Both the position numbers and the translations under genes were made by a program. Positions 42,300 through 54,629 of a stretch of DNA of 64,000 bases are shown one piece after another (the stretch's first letter is position 1; each line of letters starts with the position of its first letter). Under the pieces are notes generated by a model. The model was given only the letters and a program-made list of their open reading frames with translations, had not been told where the DNA came from and searched no databases. The stretch lies in contig JALAAN010000010.1 of the NCBI GenBank assembly GCA_023078555.1, positions 868,001 through 932,000 of the forward strand. Direction: 5' to 3'. This stretch comes from Ulva prolifera (Eukaryota; Chlorophyta; Ulvophyceae; Ulvales; Ulvaceae).

Positions 42300-45200
42300 C
42301 CAGCTGGCATGCAATGACAAGGATCCCGCACTTTTCCCCGACACCAAGGCATGTCCGAATCAAACGTATGAGGCTGAAAAACTGTACAGCACCCAGCACG
42401 TATATGACGAAGCGTCTTGCAAAGTTGTGAACATGTTGAAGGCTCCTTGAGGTCGTAAATTGGCGCCACGTCACCGACCCAGCTGGCATGCAATGACAAG
42501 GATCCCGCACTTTTCCCCGACACCAAGGCATGTCCGAATCAAACGTTTGAGGCTGAAAAATTGTACATCACCTAGCTCGTATATGATGAAGCGTCTTGCA
42601 GAGTTCTGGACATGTTGAAGGCTCCTTGAGGTCGTAGAACGTCGCCGCGTCACCGACACAGCTGGCATGCAATGACAAGGATCCCGTAGTTTTCCCCGAC
42701 ACCAAGGCATGTCCGAATCAAACGTATAAGGCTGAGAAATTGTACATCACCTAGCACTTATATGACGAAGCTGCTTGCAAAGTTGCGACCACATTGGAGG
42801 CTCCTTGAGGTTGAAGAACGTCGCCGCGTCACCGACCCAGCTGGCATGCAATGACAAGGATCCCGCACTTTTCCCCGACACCAAGGCTTGTCCAAATCAA
42901 ACGTATGAGGCTGAAACGTTGTACATCACCTGGCACGTATATGCAGAACCTGCTTGCAAAGTTGTGACCACATTGGAGGCTCCTTGAGGTCGTAGAACGT
43001 CGCCGCGTCACCAACACAGCTGGCATGCAATGACAAGGATCCCACAGTTTTCCCCGACACCAAGGCATGTCCGAATCAAACGTATGAGGCTGAAAAACTG
43101 TACAGCACCCAGCACGTATATGTTGAAGCGTCTTGCAAAGTTGTGAACATGTTGAAGGCTCCTTGAGGTCGTAAATTGGTGCCACGTCACCGACCCAGCT
43201 GGCATGCAATGACAAGGATCCCGCACTTTTCCCCGACACCAAGGCATGTCCGAATCAAACGTATGAGGCTGAAAAATTGTACATCACCTAGCTCGTATAT
43301 GATGAAGCGTCTTGCAGAGTTCTGGACATGTTGAAGGTTCCTTGAGGTCGTAGAACGTCGCCGCGTCACCGACCCAGCTGGCATGCAATGACAAGGATCC
43401 CGCAGTTTTCCCCGACACCAAGGCATGTCCGAATCAAACGTATGAGGCTGAAACGTTGTACAGCACCTGGCACGTATATGCAGAACCTGCTTGCAAAGTT
43501 GTGACCACATTGGAGGCTCCTTGAGGTCGTAGAACGTCGCCGCGTCACCGACCCAGCTGGCATGCAATGACAAGGATCCCGCACTTTTCCCCGACACCAA
43601 GGCATGTCCGAATCAAACGTATGAGGCTGAAAAACTGTACAGCACCCAGCACGTATATGATGAAGCGTCTTGCAAAGTTGTGAACATGTTGAAGGCTCCT
43701 TGAGGTCGTAAATTGGCGCCACGTCACCGACCCAGCTGGCATGCAATGACAAGGATCCCGCACTTTTCCCCGACACCAAGGCATGTCCGAATCAAACGTA
43801 TGAGGCTGAAAAACTGTACAGCACCCAGCACGTATATGATGAAGCGTCTTGCAAAGTTCTGAACCTGTTGAAGGCACCTTGAGGTCGTAGAACGTCGCCG
43901 CGTCACCGACCTAGCTGTCATGCAATGACAAGGATCCCGCACTTTTCCCCGACACCAAGGCATGTCCGAATCAAACGTATGAGGCTGAAAATTTGTACAG
44001 CACCTAGCATGTATATGCAGAAGCTGCTTGCAAAGTTGTGACCACATTGGAGGCTCCTTGAGGTCGTAGAACGTCGCCGCGTCACCAACACAGCTGGCAT
44101 GCAATGACAAGGATCCCGCACTTTTCCCCGACACCAAGGCATGTCCGAATCAAACGTATGAGGCTGAAAAACTGTACAGCACCCAGCACGTATATGACGA
44201 AGCGTCTTGCAAAGTTGTGAACATGTTGAAGGCTCCTTGAGGTCGTAAATTGGCGCCACGTCACCGACCCAGCTGGCATGCAATGACAAGGATCCCGCAC
44301 TTTTCCCCGACACCAAGGCATGTCCGAATCAAACGTTTGAGGCTGAAAAATTGTACATCACCTAGCTCGTATATGATGAAGCGTCTTGCAGAGTTCTGGA
44401 CATGTTGAAGGCTCCTTGAGGTCGTAGAACGTCGCCGCGTCACCGACACAGCTGGCATGCAATGACAAGGATCCCGTAGTTTTCCCCGACACCAAGGCAT
44501 GTCCGAATCAAACGTATAAGGCTGAGAAATTGTACATCACCTAGCACTTATATGACGAAGCTGCTTGCAAAGTTGCGACCACATTGGAGGCTCCTTGAGG
44601 TTGAAGAACGTCGCCGCGTCACCGACCCAGCTGGCATGCAATGACAAGGATCCCGCACTTTTCCCCGACACCAAGGCTTGTCCAAATCAAACGTATGAGG
44701 CTGAAACGTTGTACATCACCTGGCACGTATATGCAGAACCTGCTTGCAAAGTTGTGACCACATTGGAGGCTCCTTGAGGTCGTAGAACGTCGCCGCGTCA
44801 CCAACACAGCTGGCATGCAATGACAAGGATCCCACAGTTTTCCCCGACACCAAGGCATGTCCGAATCAAACGTATGAGGCTGAAAAACTGTACAGCACCC
44901 AGCACGTATATGTTGAAGCGTCTTGCAAAGTTGTGAACATGTTGAAGGCTCCTTGAGGTCGTAAATTGGTGCCACGTCACCGACCCAGCTGGCATGCAAT
45001 GACAAGGATCCCGCACTTTTCCCCGACACCAAGGCATGTCCGAATCAAACGTATGAGGCTGAAAAATTGTACATCACCTAGCTCGTATATGATGAACCGT
45101 CTTGCAGAGTTCTGGACATGTTGAAGGTTCCTTGAGGTCGTAGAACGTCGCCGCGTCACCGACCCAGCTGGCATGCAATGACAAGGATCCCGCAGTTTTC

Positions 45201-45870
45201 CCCGACACCAAGGCATGTCCGAATCAAACGTATGAGGCTGAAACGTTGTACAGCACCTGGCACGTATATGCAGAACCTGCTTGCAAAGTTGTGACCACAT
45301 TGGAGGCTCCTTGAGGTCGTAGAACGTCGCCGCGTCACCGACCCAGCTGGCATGCAATGACAAGGATCCCGCACTTTTCCCCGACACCAAGGCATGTCCG
45401 AATCAAACGTATGAGGCTGAAAAACTGTACAGCACCCAGCACGTATATGATGAAGCGTCTTGCAAAGTTGTGAACATGTTGAAGGCTCCTTGAGGTCGTA
45501 AATTGGCGCCACGTCACCGACCCAGCTGGCATGCAATGACAAGGATCCCGCACTTTTCCCCGACACCAAGGCATGTCCGAATCAAACGTATGAGGCTGAA
45601 AAACTGTACAGCACCCAGCACGTATATGATGAAGCGTCTTGCAAAGTTCTGAACCTGTTGAAGGCACCTTGAGGTCGTAGAACGTCGCCGCGTCACCGAC
45701 CTAGCTGTCATGCAATGACAAGGATCCCGCACTTTTCCCCGACACCAAGGCATGTCCGAATCAAACGTATGAGGCTGAAAATTTGTACAGCACCTAGCAT
45801 GTATATGCAGAAGCTGCTTGCAAAGTTGTGACCACATTGGAGGCTCCTTGAGGTCGTAGAACGTCGCCGC
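42300..45870 (+). repeat. Satellite B segmental duplication, 1,790 bp (10 monomers)
   Basis: A 10-monomer block at about 42,300-44,080 is followed directly by a near-identical copy at about 44,090-45,870. Shared private variants include CAAACGTTTGAGGC at 42,540 and 44,330, the TATATGTTGAAGCG variant at 43,118 and 44,908, and CGACCTAGCTGTCATGC at 43,907 and 45,697. Confidence 0.8.
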
Positions 45871-46759
45871 GTCACCAACACAGCTGGCATGCAATGACAA
45901 GGATCCCACAGTTTTCCCCGACACCAAGGCATGTCCGAATCAAACGTATGAGGCTGAAAAACTGTACAGCACCCAGCAAGTATATGATGAAGCGTCTTGC
46001 AAAGTTCTGAACATGTTGAAGGCTCCTTGAGGTCGTAAATGCGCGCCGCGTCACCAACCCCGCTGGCATGCAATGACAAGGATCCCGCACTTTTCCCCGA
46101 CACCAAGGCATGTCCGAATCAAACGTATGAGGCTGAAAAACTGTACAGCACCCAGCACGTATATGATGAAGCGTCTTGCAAAGTTGTGAACATGTTGAAG
46201 GCTCCTTGAGGTCGTAAATTGGCGCCACGTCACCGACCCAGCTGGCATGCAATGACAAGGATCCCGCACTTTTCCCCGACACCGAGGCATGTCCGAATCA
46301 AACGTATGAGGCTGAAAAACTGTACAGCACCCAGCACGTATATGATGAAGCGTCTTGCAAAGTTGTGAACATGTTGAAGGCTCCTTGAGGTCGTAAATTG
46401 GCGCCACGTCACCGACCCAGCTGGCATGCAATGACAAGGATCCCGCACTTTTCCCCGACACCGAGGCATGTCCGAATCAAACGTATGAGGCTGAAAAACT
46501 GTACAGCACCCAGCAAGTATATGATGAAGCGTCTTGCAAAGTTCTGAACATGTTGAAGGCTCCTTGAGGTCGTAGAACGTCGCCGCGTCACCAACACAGC
46601 TGGCATGCAATGACAAGGATCCCACAGTTTTCCCCGACACCAAGGCATGTCCGAATCAAACGTATGAGGCTGAAAAACTGTACAGCACCCAGCAAGTATA
46701 TGATGAAGCGTCTTGCAAAGTTCTGAACATGTTGAAGGCTCCTTGAGGTCGTAAATGCG

Positions 46760-49260
46760 CGCCGCGTCACCAACCCCGCTGGCATGCAATGACAAGGATC
46801 CCACAGTTTTCCCCGACACCAAGGCATGTCCGAATCAAACGTATGAGGCTGAAAAATTGTACATCACCTAGCACGTATATGATGAAGCGTCTTGCAGAGT
46901 TCTGGACATGTTGAAGGCTCCTTGAGGTCGTAGAACGTCGCCGCGTCACCGACCCAGCTGGCATGCAATGACAAGGATCCCGCACTTTTCCCCGACACCA
47001 AGGCATGTCCGAATCAAACGTATGAGGCAAAAAATTTGTACAACACCTAGCATATATATGATGAAGCGTATTGCAAAGTTGGGACCACATTGGAGGCTCC
47101 TCGAGGTCGTAATTTGGCGCCACGTCACCGACCCAGCTGGCATGCAATGACAAGGATCCCGCACTTTTCCCCGACACCAAGGCATGTCCGAATCAAACGT
47201 ATGAGGCTGAAAAATTGTACATCACCTAGCACGTATATGATGAAGCGTCTTGCAGAGTTCTGGACATGTTGAAGGCTCCTTGAGGTCGTAGAACGTCGCC
47301 GCGTCACCGACCCAGCTGGCATGCAATGACAAGGATCCCGCACTTTTCCCCGACACCAAGGCATGTCCGAATCAAACGTATGAGGCTGAAAAACTGTACA
47401 GCACCCAGCACGTATATGATGAAGCGTCTTGCAAAGTTGTGAACATGTTGAAGGCTCCTTGAGGTCGTAAATTGGCGCCACGTCACCGACCCAGCTGGCA
47501 TGCAATGACAAGGATCCCGCACTTTTCCCCGACACCGAGGCATGTCCGAATCAAACGTATGAGGCTGAAAAATTGTACATCACCTAGCTCGTATATGATG
47601 AAGCGTCTTGCAGAGTTCTGGACATGTTGAAGGCTCCTTGAGGTCGTAGAACATTGCCGCGTCACCGACCCAGCTGGCATGCAATGACAAGGATCCCGCA
47701 GTTTTCCCCGACACCAAGGCATGTCCGAATCAAACGTATAAGGCTGAGAAATTGTACATCACCTAGCACTTATATGACGAAGCTGCTTGCAAAGTTGTGA
47801 CCACATTGGAGGCTTCTTGAGGTTGAAGAACGTCGCCGCGTCACCGACCCAGCTGGCATGCAATGACAAGGATCCCGCACTTTTCCCCGACACCAAGGCT
47901 TGTCCGAATCAAACGTATGAGGCTGAAACAGTGTACAGCACCTGGCACGTATATGCAGAACCTGCTTGCAAAGTTGTGACCACATTGGAGGCTCCTTGAG
48001 GTCGTAGAACGTCGCCGCGTCACCGACCCAGCTGGCATGCAATGACAAGGATCCCACAGTTTTCCCCGACACCAAGGCATGTCCGAATCAAACGTATGAG
48101 GCTGAAAATTTGTACAGCACCTAGCACGTATATGATGAAGCGTCTTGCAAAGTTGTGACCACATTGGAGGCTCCTTGAGGTCGTAGAACGTCGCCGCGTC
48201 ACCGACCCAGCTGGCATGCAATGACAAGGATCCCGCACTTTTCCCCGACACCAAGGCATGTCCGAATCAAACGTATGAGGCTGAAAAACTGTACAGCACC
48301 CAGCACGTATATGATGAAGCGTCTTGCAAAGTTGTGAACATGTTGAAGGCTCCTTGAGGTCGTAAATTGGCGCCACGTCACCGACCCAGCTGGCATGCAA
48401 TGACAAGGATCCCGCACTTTTCCCCGACACCAAGGCATGTCCGAATCAAACGTATGAGGCTGAAAAACTGTACAGCACCCAGCACGTATATGATGAAGCG
48501 TCTTGCAAAGTTCTGAACCTGTTGAAGGCTCCTTGAGGTCGTAGAACGTCGCCGCGTCACCGACCTAGCTGTCATGCAATGACAAGGATCCCGCACTTTT
48601 CCCCGACACCAAGGCATGTCCGAATCAAACGTATGAGGCTGAAAATTTGTACAGCACCTAGCATGTATATGCAGAAGCTGCTTGCAAAGTTGTGACCACA
48701 TTGGAGGCTCCTTGAGGTCGTAGAACGTCGCCGCGTCACCAACACAGCTGGCATGCAATGACAAGGATCCCACAGTTTTCCCCGACACCAAGGCATGTCC
48801 GAATCAAACGTATGAGGCTGAAAAACTGTACAGCACCCAGCACGTATATGATGAAGCGTCTTGCAAAGTTCTGAACATGTTGAAGGCTCCTTGAGGTCGT
48901 AAATGCGCGCCGCGTCACCAACCCCGCTGGCATGCAATGACAAGGATCCCACAGTTTTCCCCGACACCAAGGCATGTCCGAATCAAACGTATGAGGCTAA
49001 AAATTTGTACAACACCTAGCATATATATGATGAAGCGTATTGCAAAGTTGGGACCACATTGGAGGCTCCTCGAGGTCGTAATTTGGCGCCACGTCACCGA
49101 CCCAGCTGGCATGCAATGACAAGGATCCCGCACTTTTCCCCGACACCAAGGCATGTCCGAATCAAACGTATGAGGCTGAAAAATTGTACATCACCTAGCA
49201 CGTATATGATGAAGCGTCTTGCAGAGTTCTGGACATGTTGAAGGCTCCTTGAGGTCGTAG
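46760..49260 (+). repeat. Satellite B segmental duplication, offset 1,969 bp (11 monomers)
   Basis: About 46,760-47,290 is repeated at about 48,730-49,260. Both copies contain the odd monomer with AGCATATATATGATGAAGCG, AAAGTTGGGACCACATTGG and CTCCTCGAGGTCGTAATTTG. A third related monomer lies near 49,380-49,440. Monomers here are more diverged than in the HOR core. Confidence 0.7.
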
Positions 49261-49999
49261 AACGTCGCCGCGTCACCGACCCAGCTGGCATGCAATGACA
49301 AGGATCCCGCACTTTTCCCCGACACCAAGGCATGTCCGAATCAAACGTATGAGGCTGAAAAACTGTACAACACCTAGCATATATATGATGAAGCGTATTG
49401 CAAAGTTGTGACCAAATTGGAGGCTCCTCGAGGTCGTAAATTGGCGCCACGTCACCGACCCAGCTGGCATGCCATGACAAGGATCCCGCACTTTTCCCCG
49501 ACACCAAGGCATGTCCGAATCAAACGTATGAGGCTGAAAATTTGTACAGCACCTAGCACGTATATGATGAAGCGTCTTGCAAAGTTGTGACCACATTGGA
49601 GGCTCCTTGAGGTCGTAGAACGTCGCCGCGTCACCGACCTAGCTGTCATGCAATGACAAGGATCCCGCACTTTTCCCCGACACCAACGCATGTTCGAATC
49701 AAACGTATGAGGCTAAAAATTTTTACAGCACCCAGCGCGTATATGATGAAGCGTCTAGCAAAGTTCTGAACCTGTTGAAGGCTCCTTGAGGTCGTAGACC
49801 GTCGCCGCGTCACCGACCTAGCTGTCATGCAATGACAAGGATCTCGCACTTTTCCCCGACACCAAGGCATGTCCGAATCAAACGCATGAGGCTGAAAATT
49901 TGTACATCACCTAGCACGTATATGCAGAAGCTGCTTGCAAAGTTGTGACCACATTGGAGGCTCCTTGAGGTCGTAGAACGTCGCCGCGTCACCGACCCA

Positions 50000-52050
50000 G
50001 CTGGCATGCAATGACAAGGATCCCGCAGTTTTCCCCGACACCAAGGCATGTCCGAATCAAACGTATAAGGCTGAGAAATTGTACATCACCTAGCACTTAT
50101 ATGATGAAGCTGCTTGCAAAGTTGTGACCACATTGGAGGCTCCTTGAGGTTGAAGAACGTCGCCGCGTCACCGACCCAGCTGGCATGCAATGACAAGGAT
50201 CCCGCACTTTTCCCCGACACCAAGGCATGTCCGAATCAAACGTATGAGGCTGAAACGTTGTACAACACCTGGCACGTATATGCAGATCCTGCTTGCAAAG
50301 TTGTGACCACATTGGAGGCTCCTTGAGGTCGTAGAACGTCGCCGCGTCACCGACCCAGCTGGCATGCAATGACAAGGATCCCACAGTTTTCCCCGACACC
50401 AAGGCATGTCCGAATCAAACGTATGAGGCTGAAAATTTGTACAGCACCTAGCACGTATATGATGAAGCGTCTTGCACAGCTGTGACCACATTGGAGGCTC
50501 CTTGAGGTCGTAGAACGTCGCCGCGTCACCAACACAGCTGGCATGCAATGACAAGGATCCCACAGTTTTCCCCGACACCAAGGCATGTCCGAATCAAACG
50601 TATGAGGCTGAAAAACTGTACAGCACCCAGCACGTATATGATGAAGCGTCTTGCAAAGTTGTGAACATGTTGAAGGCTCCTTGAGGTCGTAGAACGTCGC
50701 CGCGTCACCGACCCAGCTGGCATGCAATGACAAGGATCCCGCAGTTTTCCCCGACACCAAGGCATGTCCGAATCAAACGTATGAGGCTGAAACGTTGTAC
50801 AGCACCTGGCACGTATATGCAGAACCTGCTTGCAAAGTTGTGACCACATTGGAGGCTCCTTGAGGTCGTAGAACGTCGCCGCGTCACCAACACAGCTGGC
50901 ATGCAATGACAAGGATCCCGCACTTTTCCCCGACACCAAGGCATGTCCGAATCAAACGTATGAGGCTGAAAAATTGTACATCACCTAGCTCGTATATGAT
51001 GAAGCGTCTTGCAAAGTTGTGACCACATTGGAGGCTCCTTGAGGTCGTAGAACGTCGCCGCGTCACCGACCCAGCTGGCATGCAATGACAAGGATCCCGC
51101 AGTTTTCCCCGACACCAAGGCATGTCCGAATCAAACGTATAAGGCTGAGAAATTGTACATCACCTAGCACTTATATGATGAAGCTGCTTGCAAAGTTGTG
51201 ACCACATTGGAGGCTCCTTGAGGTTGAAGAACGTCGCCGCGTCACCGACCCAGCTGGCATGCAATGACAAGGATCCCGCACTTTTCCCCGACACCAAGGC
51301 ATGTCCGAATCAAACGTATGAGGCTGAAACGTTGTACAACACCTGGCACGTATATGCAGATCCTGCTTGCAAAGTTGTGACCACATTGGAGGCTCCTTGA
51401 GGTCGTAGAACGTCGCCGCGTCACCGACCCAGCTGGCATGCAATGACAAGGATCCCACAGTTTTCCCCGACACCAAGGCATGTCCGAATCAAACGTATGA
51501 GGCTGAAAATTTGTACAGCACCTAGCACGTATATGATGAAGCGTCTTGCACAGCTGTGACCACATTGGAGGCTCCTTGAGGTCGTAGAACGTCGCCGCGT
51601 CACCAACACAGCTGGCATGCAATGACAAGGATCCCACAGTTTTCCCCGACACCAAGGCATGTCCGAATCAAACGTATGAGGCTGAAAAACTGTACAGCAC
51701 CCAGCACGTATATGATGAAGCGTCTTGCAAAGTTGTGAACATGTTGAAGGCTCCTTGAGGTCGTAGAACGTCGCCGCGTCACCGACCCAGCTGGCATGCA
51801 ATGACAAGGATCCCGCAGTTTTCCCCGACACCAAGGCATGTCCGAATCAAACGTATGAGGCTGAAACGTTGTACAGCACCTGGCACGTATATGCAGAACC
51901 TGCTTGCAAAGTTGTGACCACATTGGAGGCTCCTTGAGGTCGTAGAACGTCGCCGCGTCACCAACACAGCTGGCATGCAATGACAAGGATCCCGCACTTT
52001 TCCCCGACACCAAGGCATGTCCGAATCAAACGTATGAGGCTGAAAAATTG
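50000..52050 (+). repeat. Satellite B segmental duplication, 1,074 bp (6 monomers)
   Basis: A six-monomer block recurs in tandem at offset 1,074 bp. Shared private variants include TTGCACAGCTGTGACC at 50,472 and 51,546 and TATGCAGATCCTGC at 50,279 and 51,353. The second copy diverges after about 52,040. Confidence 0.75.
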
Positions 52051-53339
52051 TACATCACCTAGCTCGTATATGATGAAGCGTCTTGCAGAGTTCTGGACAT
52101 GTTGAAGGCTCCTTGAGGTCGTAGAACGTCGCCGCGTCACCGACCCAGCTGGCATGCAATGACAAGGATCCCGCAGTTTTCCCCGACACCAAGGCATGTC
52201 CGAATCAAACGTATGAGGCTGAAACGCTGTACAGCACCTGGCACGTATATGCAGAACCTGCTTGCAAAGTTGTGACCACATTAGAGGCTCCTTGAGGTCG
52301 TAGAACGTCGCCGCGTCACCGACCCAGCTGGCATGCAATGACAAGGATCCCGCACTTTTCCCCGACACCAAGGCATGTCCGAATCAAACGTATGAGGCTG
52401 AAAATTTGTACAGCACCTAGCACGTATATGCAGAAGCTGCTTGCAAAGTTGTGACCACATTGGAGGCTCCTTGAGGTCGTAGAACGTCGCCGCGTCACCG
52501 ACCCAGCTGGCATGCAATGACAAGGATCCCGCACTTTTCCCCGACACCAAGGCATGTCCGAATCAAACGTATGAGGCTGAAAAACTGTACAGCACCCAGC
52601 ACGTATATGATGAAGCGTCTTGCAAAGTTGTGAACATGTTGAAGGCTCCTTGAGGTCGTAAATTGGCGCCACGTCACCGACCCAGCTGGCATGCAATGAC
52701 AAGGATCCCGCACTTTTCCCCGACACCGAGGCATGTCCGAATCAAACGTATGAGGCTGAAAAATTGTACATCACCTAGCTCGTATATGATGAAGCGTCTT
52801 GCAGAGTTCTGGACATGTTGAAGGCTCCTTGAGGTCGTAGAACATCGCCGCGTCACCGACCCAGCTGGCATGCAATGACAAGGATCCCGCAGTTTTCCCC
52901 GACACCAAGGCATGTCCGAATCAAACGTATAAGGCTGAGAAATTGTACATCACCTAGCACTTATATGACGAAGCTGCTTGCAAAGTTGTGACCACATTGG
53001 AGGCTTCTTGAGGTTGAAGAACGTCGCCGCGTCACCGACCCAGCTGGCATGCAATGACAAGGATCCCGCACTTTTCCCCGACACCAAGGCTTGTCCGAAT
53101 CAAACGTATGAGGCTGAAACGTTGTACAGCACCTGGCACGTATATGCAGAACCTGCTTGCAAAGTTGTGACCACATTGGAGGCTCCTTGAGGTCGTAGAA
53201 CGTCGCCGCGTCACCGACCCAGCTGGCATGCAATGACAAGGATCCCACAGTTTTCCCCGACACCAAGGCATGTCCGAATCAAACGTATGAGGCTGAAAAT
53301 TTGTACAGCGCCTAGCACGTATATGATGAAGCGTCTTGC

Positions 53340-54060
53340 AAAGTTGTGACCACATTGGAGGCTCCTTGTGGTCGTAGAACGTCGCCGCGTCACCAACACA
53401 GCCGGCATGCAATGACAAGGATCCCACAGTTTTCCCCGACACCAAGGCATGTCCGAATCAAACGTATGAGGCTGAAAAACTGTACAGCACCCAGCACGTA
53501 TATGATGAAGCGTCTTGCAAAGTTGTGAACATGTTGAAGGCTCCTTGAGGTCGTAAATTGGCGCCACGTCACCGACCCAGCTGGCATGCAATGACAAGGA
53601 TCCCGCACTTTTCCCCGCCACCAAGGCATGTCCGAATCAAACGTATGAGGCTGAAAAATTGTACATCACCTAGCTCGTATATGATGAAGCGTCTTGCAGA
53701 GTTCTGGACATGTTGAAGGCTCCTTGAGGTCGTAAATTGACGCCACGTCACCGACCCAGCTGGCATGCAATGACAAGGATCCCACAGTTTTCCCCGACAC
53801 CAAGGCATGTCCGAATCAAACGTATGAGGCTGAAAATTTGTACAGCACCTAGCACGTATATGATGAAGCGTCTTGCAAAGTTGTGACCACATTGGAGGCT
53901 CCTTGTGGTCGTAGAACGTCGCCGCGTCACCAACACAGCCGGCATGCAATGACAAGGATCCCACAGTTTTCCCCGACACCAAGGCATGTCCGAATCAAAC
54001 GTATGAGGCTGAAAAACTGTACAGCATCCAGCACGTATATGATGAAGCGTCTTGCAAAGT
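53340..54060 (+). repeat. Satellite B segmental duplication, 537 bp (3 monomers) near the array edge
   Basis: Offset 537 bp links GGCTCCTTGTGGTCGTAG at 53,360 and 53,897 and the following ACACAGCCGGCATGC at 53,397 and 53,934. It is a small recent duplication close to the right edge of array B. Confidence 0.7.
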
Positions 54061-54629
54061 TCTGAACATGTTGAAGGCTCCTTGAGGTCGTAAATGCGCG
54101 CCGCGTCACTGACCCCGCTGGCATGCAATGACAAGGATCCCACAGTTTTCCCCGACACCAAGGCATGTCCGAATCAAACGTATGAGGCTGAAAATTTTTA
54201 CAGCACCCAGCGCGTATATGATGAAGCGTCTTGCAAAGTTGTGAACATGTTGAAGGCTCCTTAAGGTCGTAAATTGGCGCCACGTCACCGACCCAGCTGG
54301 CATGCAATGACAAGGATCCCGCACTTTTCCCCGACACCAAGGCATGTCCGAATCAAACGTATGAGGCTGAAAAATTGTACATCACCTAGCTCGTATATGA
54401 TGAAGCGTCTTGCAGAGTTCTGGACATGTTGAAGGTTCCTTGAGGTCGTAAATTGACGCCACGTCACCGACCCAGCTGGCATGCAATGACAAGGATCCCA
54501 CAGTTTTCCCCGACACCAAGGCATGTCCGAATCAAACGTATGAGGCTGGAAAATTGTACATCACCTAGCACGTATATAATGGAGCGTACAAGCTTGAGCG
54601 CCTTTTGGCCAATTTAGGTAGATATAGGA

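Larger units (their letters stand above)
27429..54586 (+). repeat. Satellite B tandem array (179-bp monomers, ~152 copies)
   Basis: Head-to-tail monomers with the landmarks CCGACCCAGCTGGCATGCAA, GACAAGGATCCCGCACTTTT, CCCCGACACCAAGGCATGTC, CGAATCAAACGTATGAGGCT and TTGGAGGCTCCTTGAGGTCG. Each standard unit carries one GGATCC, one GCATGC and one CAGCTG. The unit length is strictly 179 bp: equivalent positions at 27,793 and 54,285 are exactly 148 units apart. At least four monomer types can be told apart by their tails (TTGCAAAGTTGTGAACATG, TTGCAAAGTTGTGACCACA, TTGCAGAGTTCTGGACATG) and by their linkers (GTAGAACGTCGCCGCG, GTAAATTGGCGCCACG, GTTGAAGAACGTCGCC). The last unit ends at about 54,586, where GTATATAATGGAGCGTACAAG departs from the consensus. 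Confidence 0.98.

Noticed and set aside
27429..54586. Recurring 79-, 101- and 137-codon ORFs, mostly on the minus strand, of array B
   Set aside because: Each simply spans one or two satellite units in a frame shifting by 179 bp; the products are identical by repetition and no gene signals are present.
1..54586. CRISPR array
   Set aside because: Units are 174-180 bp with no short-repeat/unique-spacer pattern and no cas genes; the genome context is eukaryotic.
27429..54586. CENP-B box in satellite B (ATTCGGACATGCC on the minus strand)
   Set aside because: It does not fit the essential NTTCGNNNNANNCGGGN positions.
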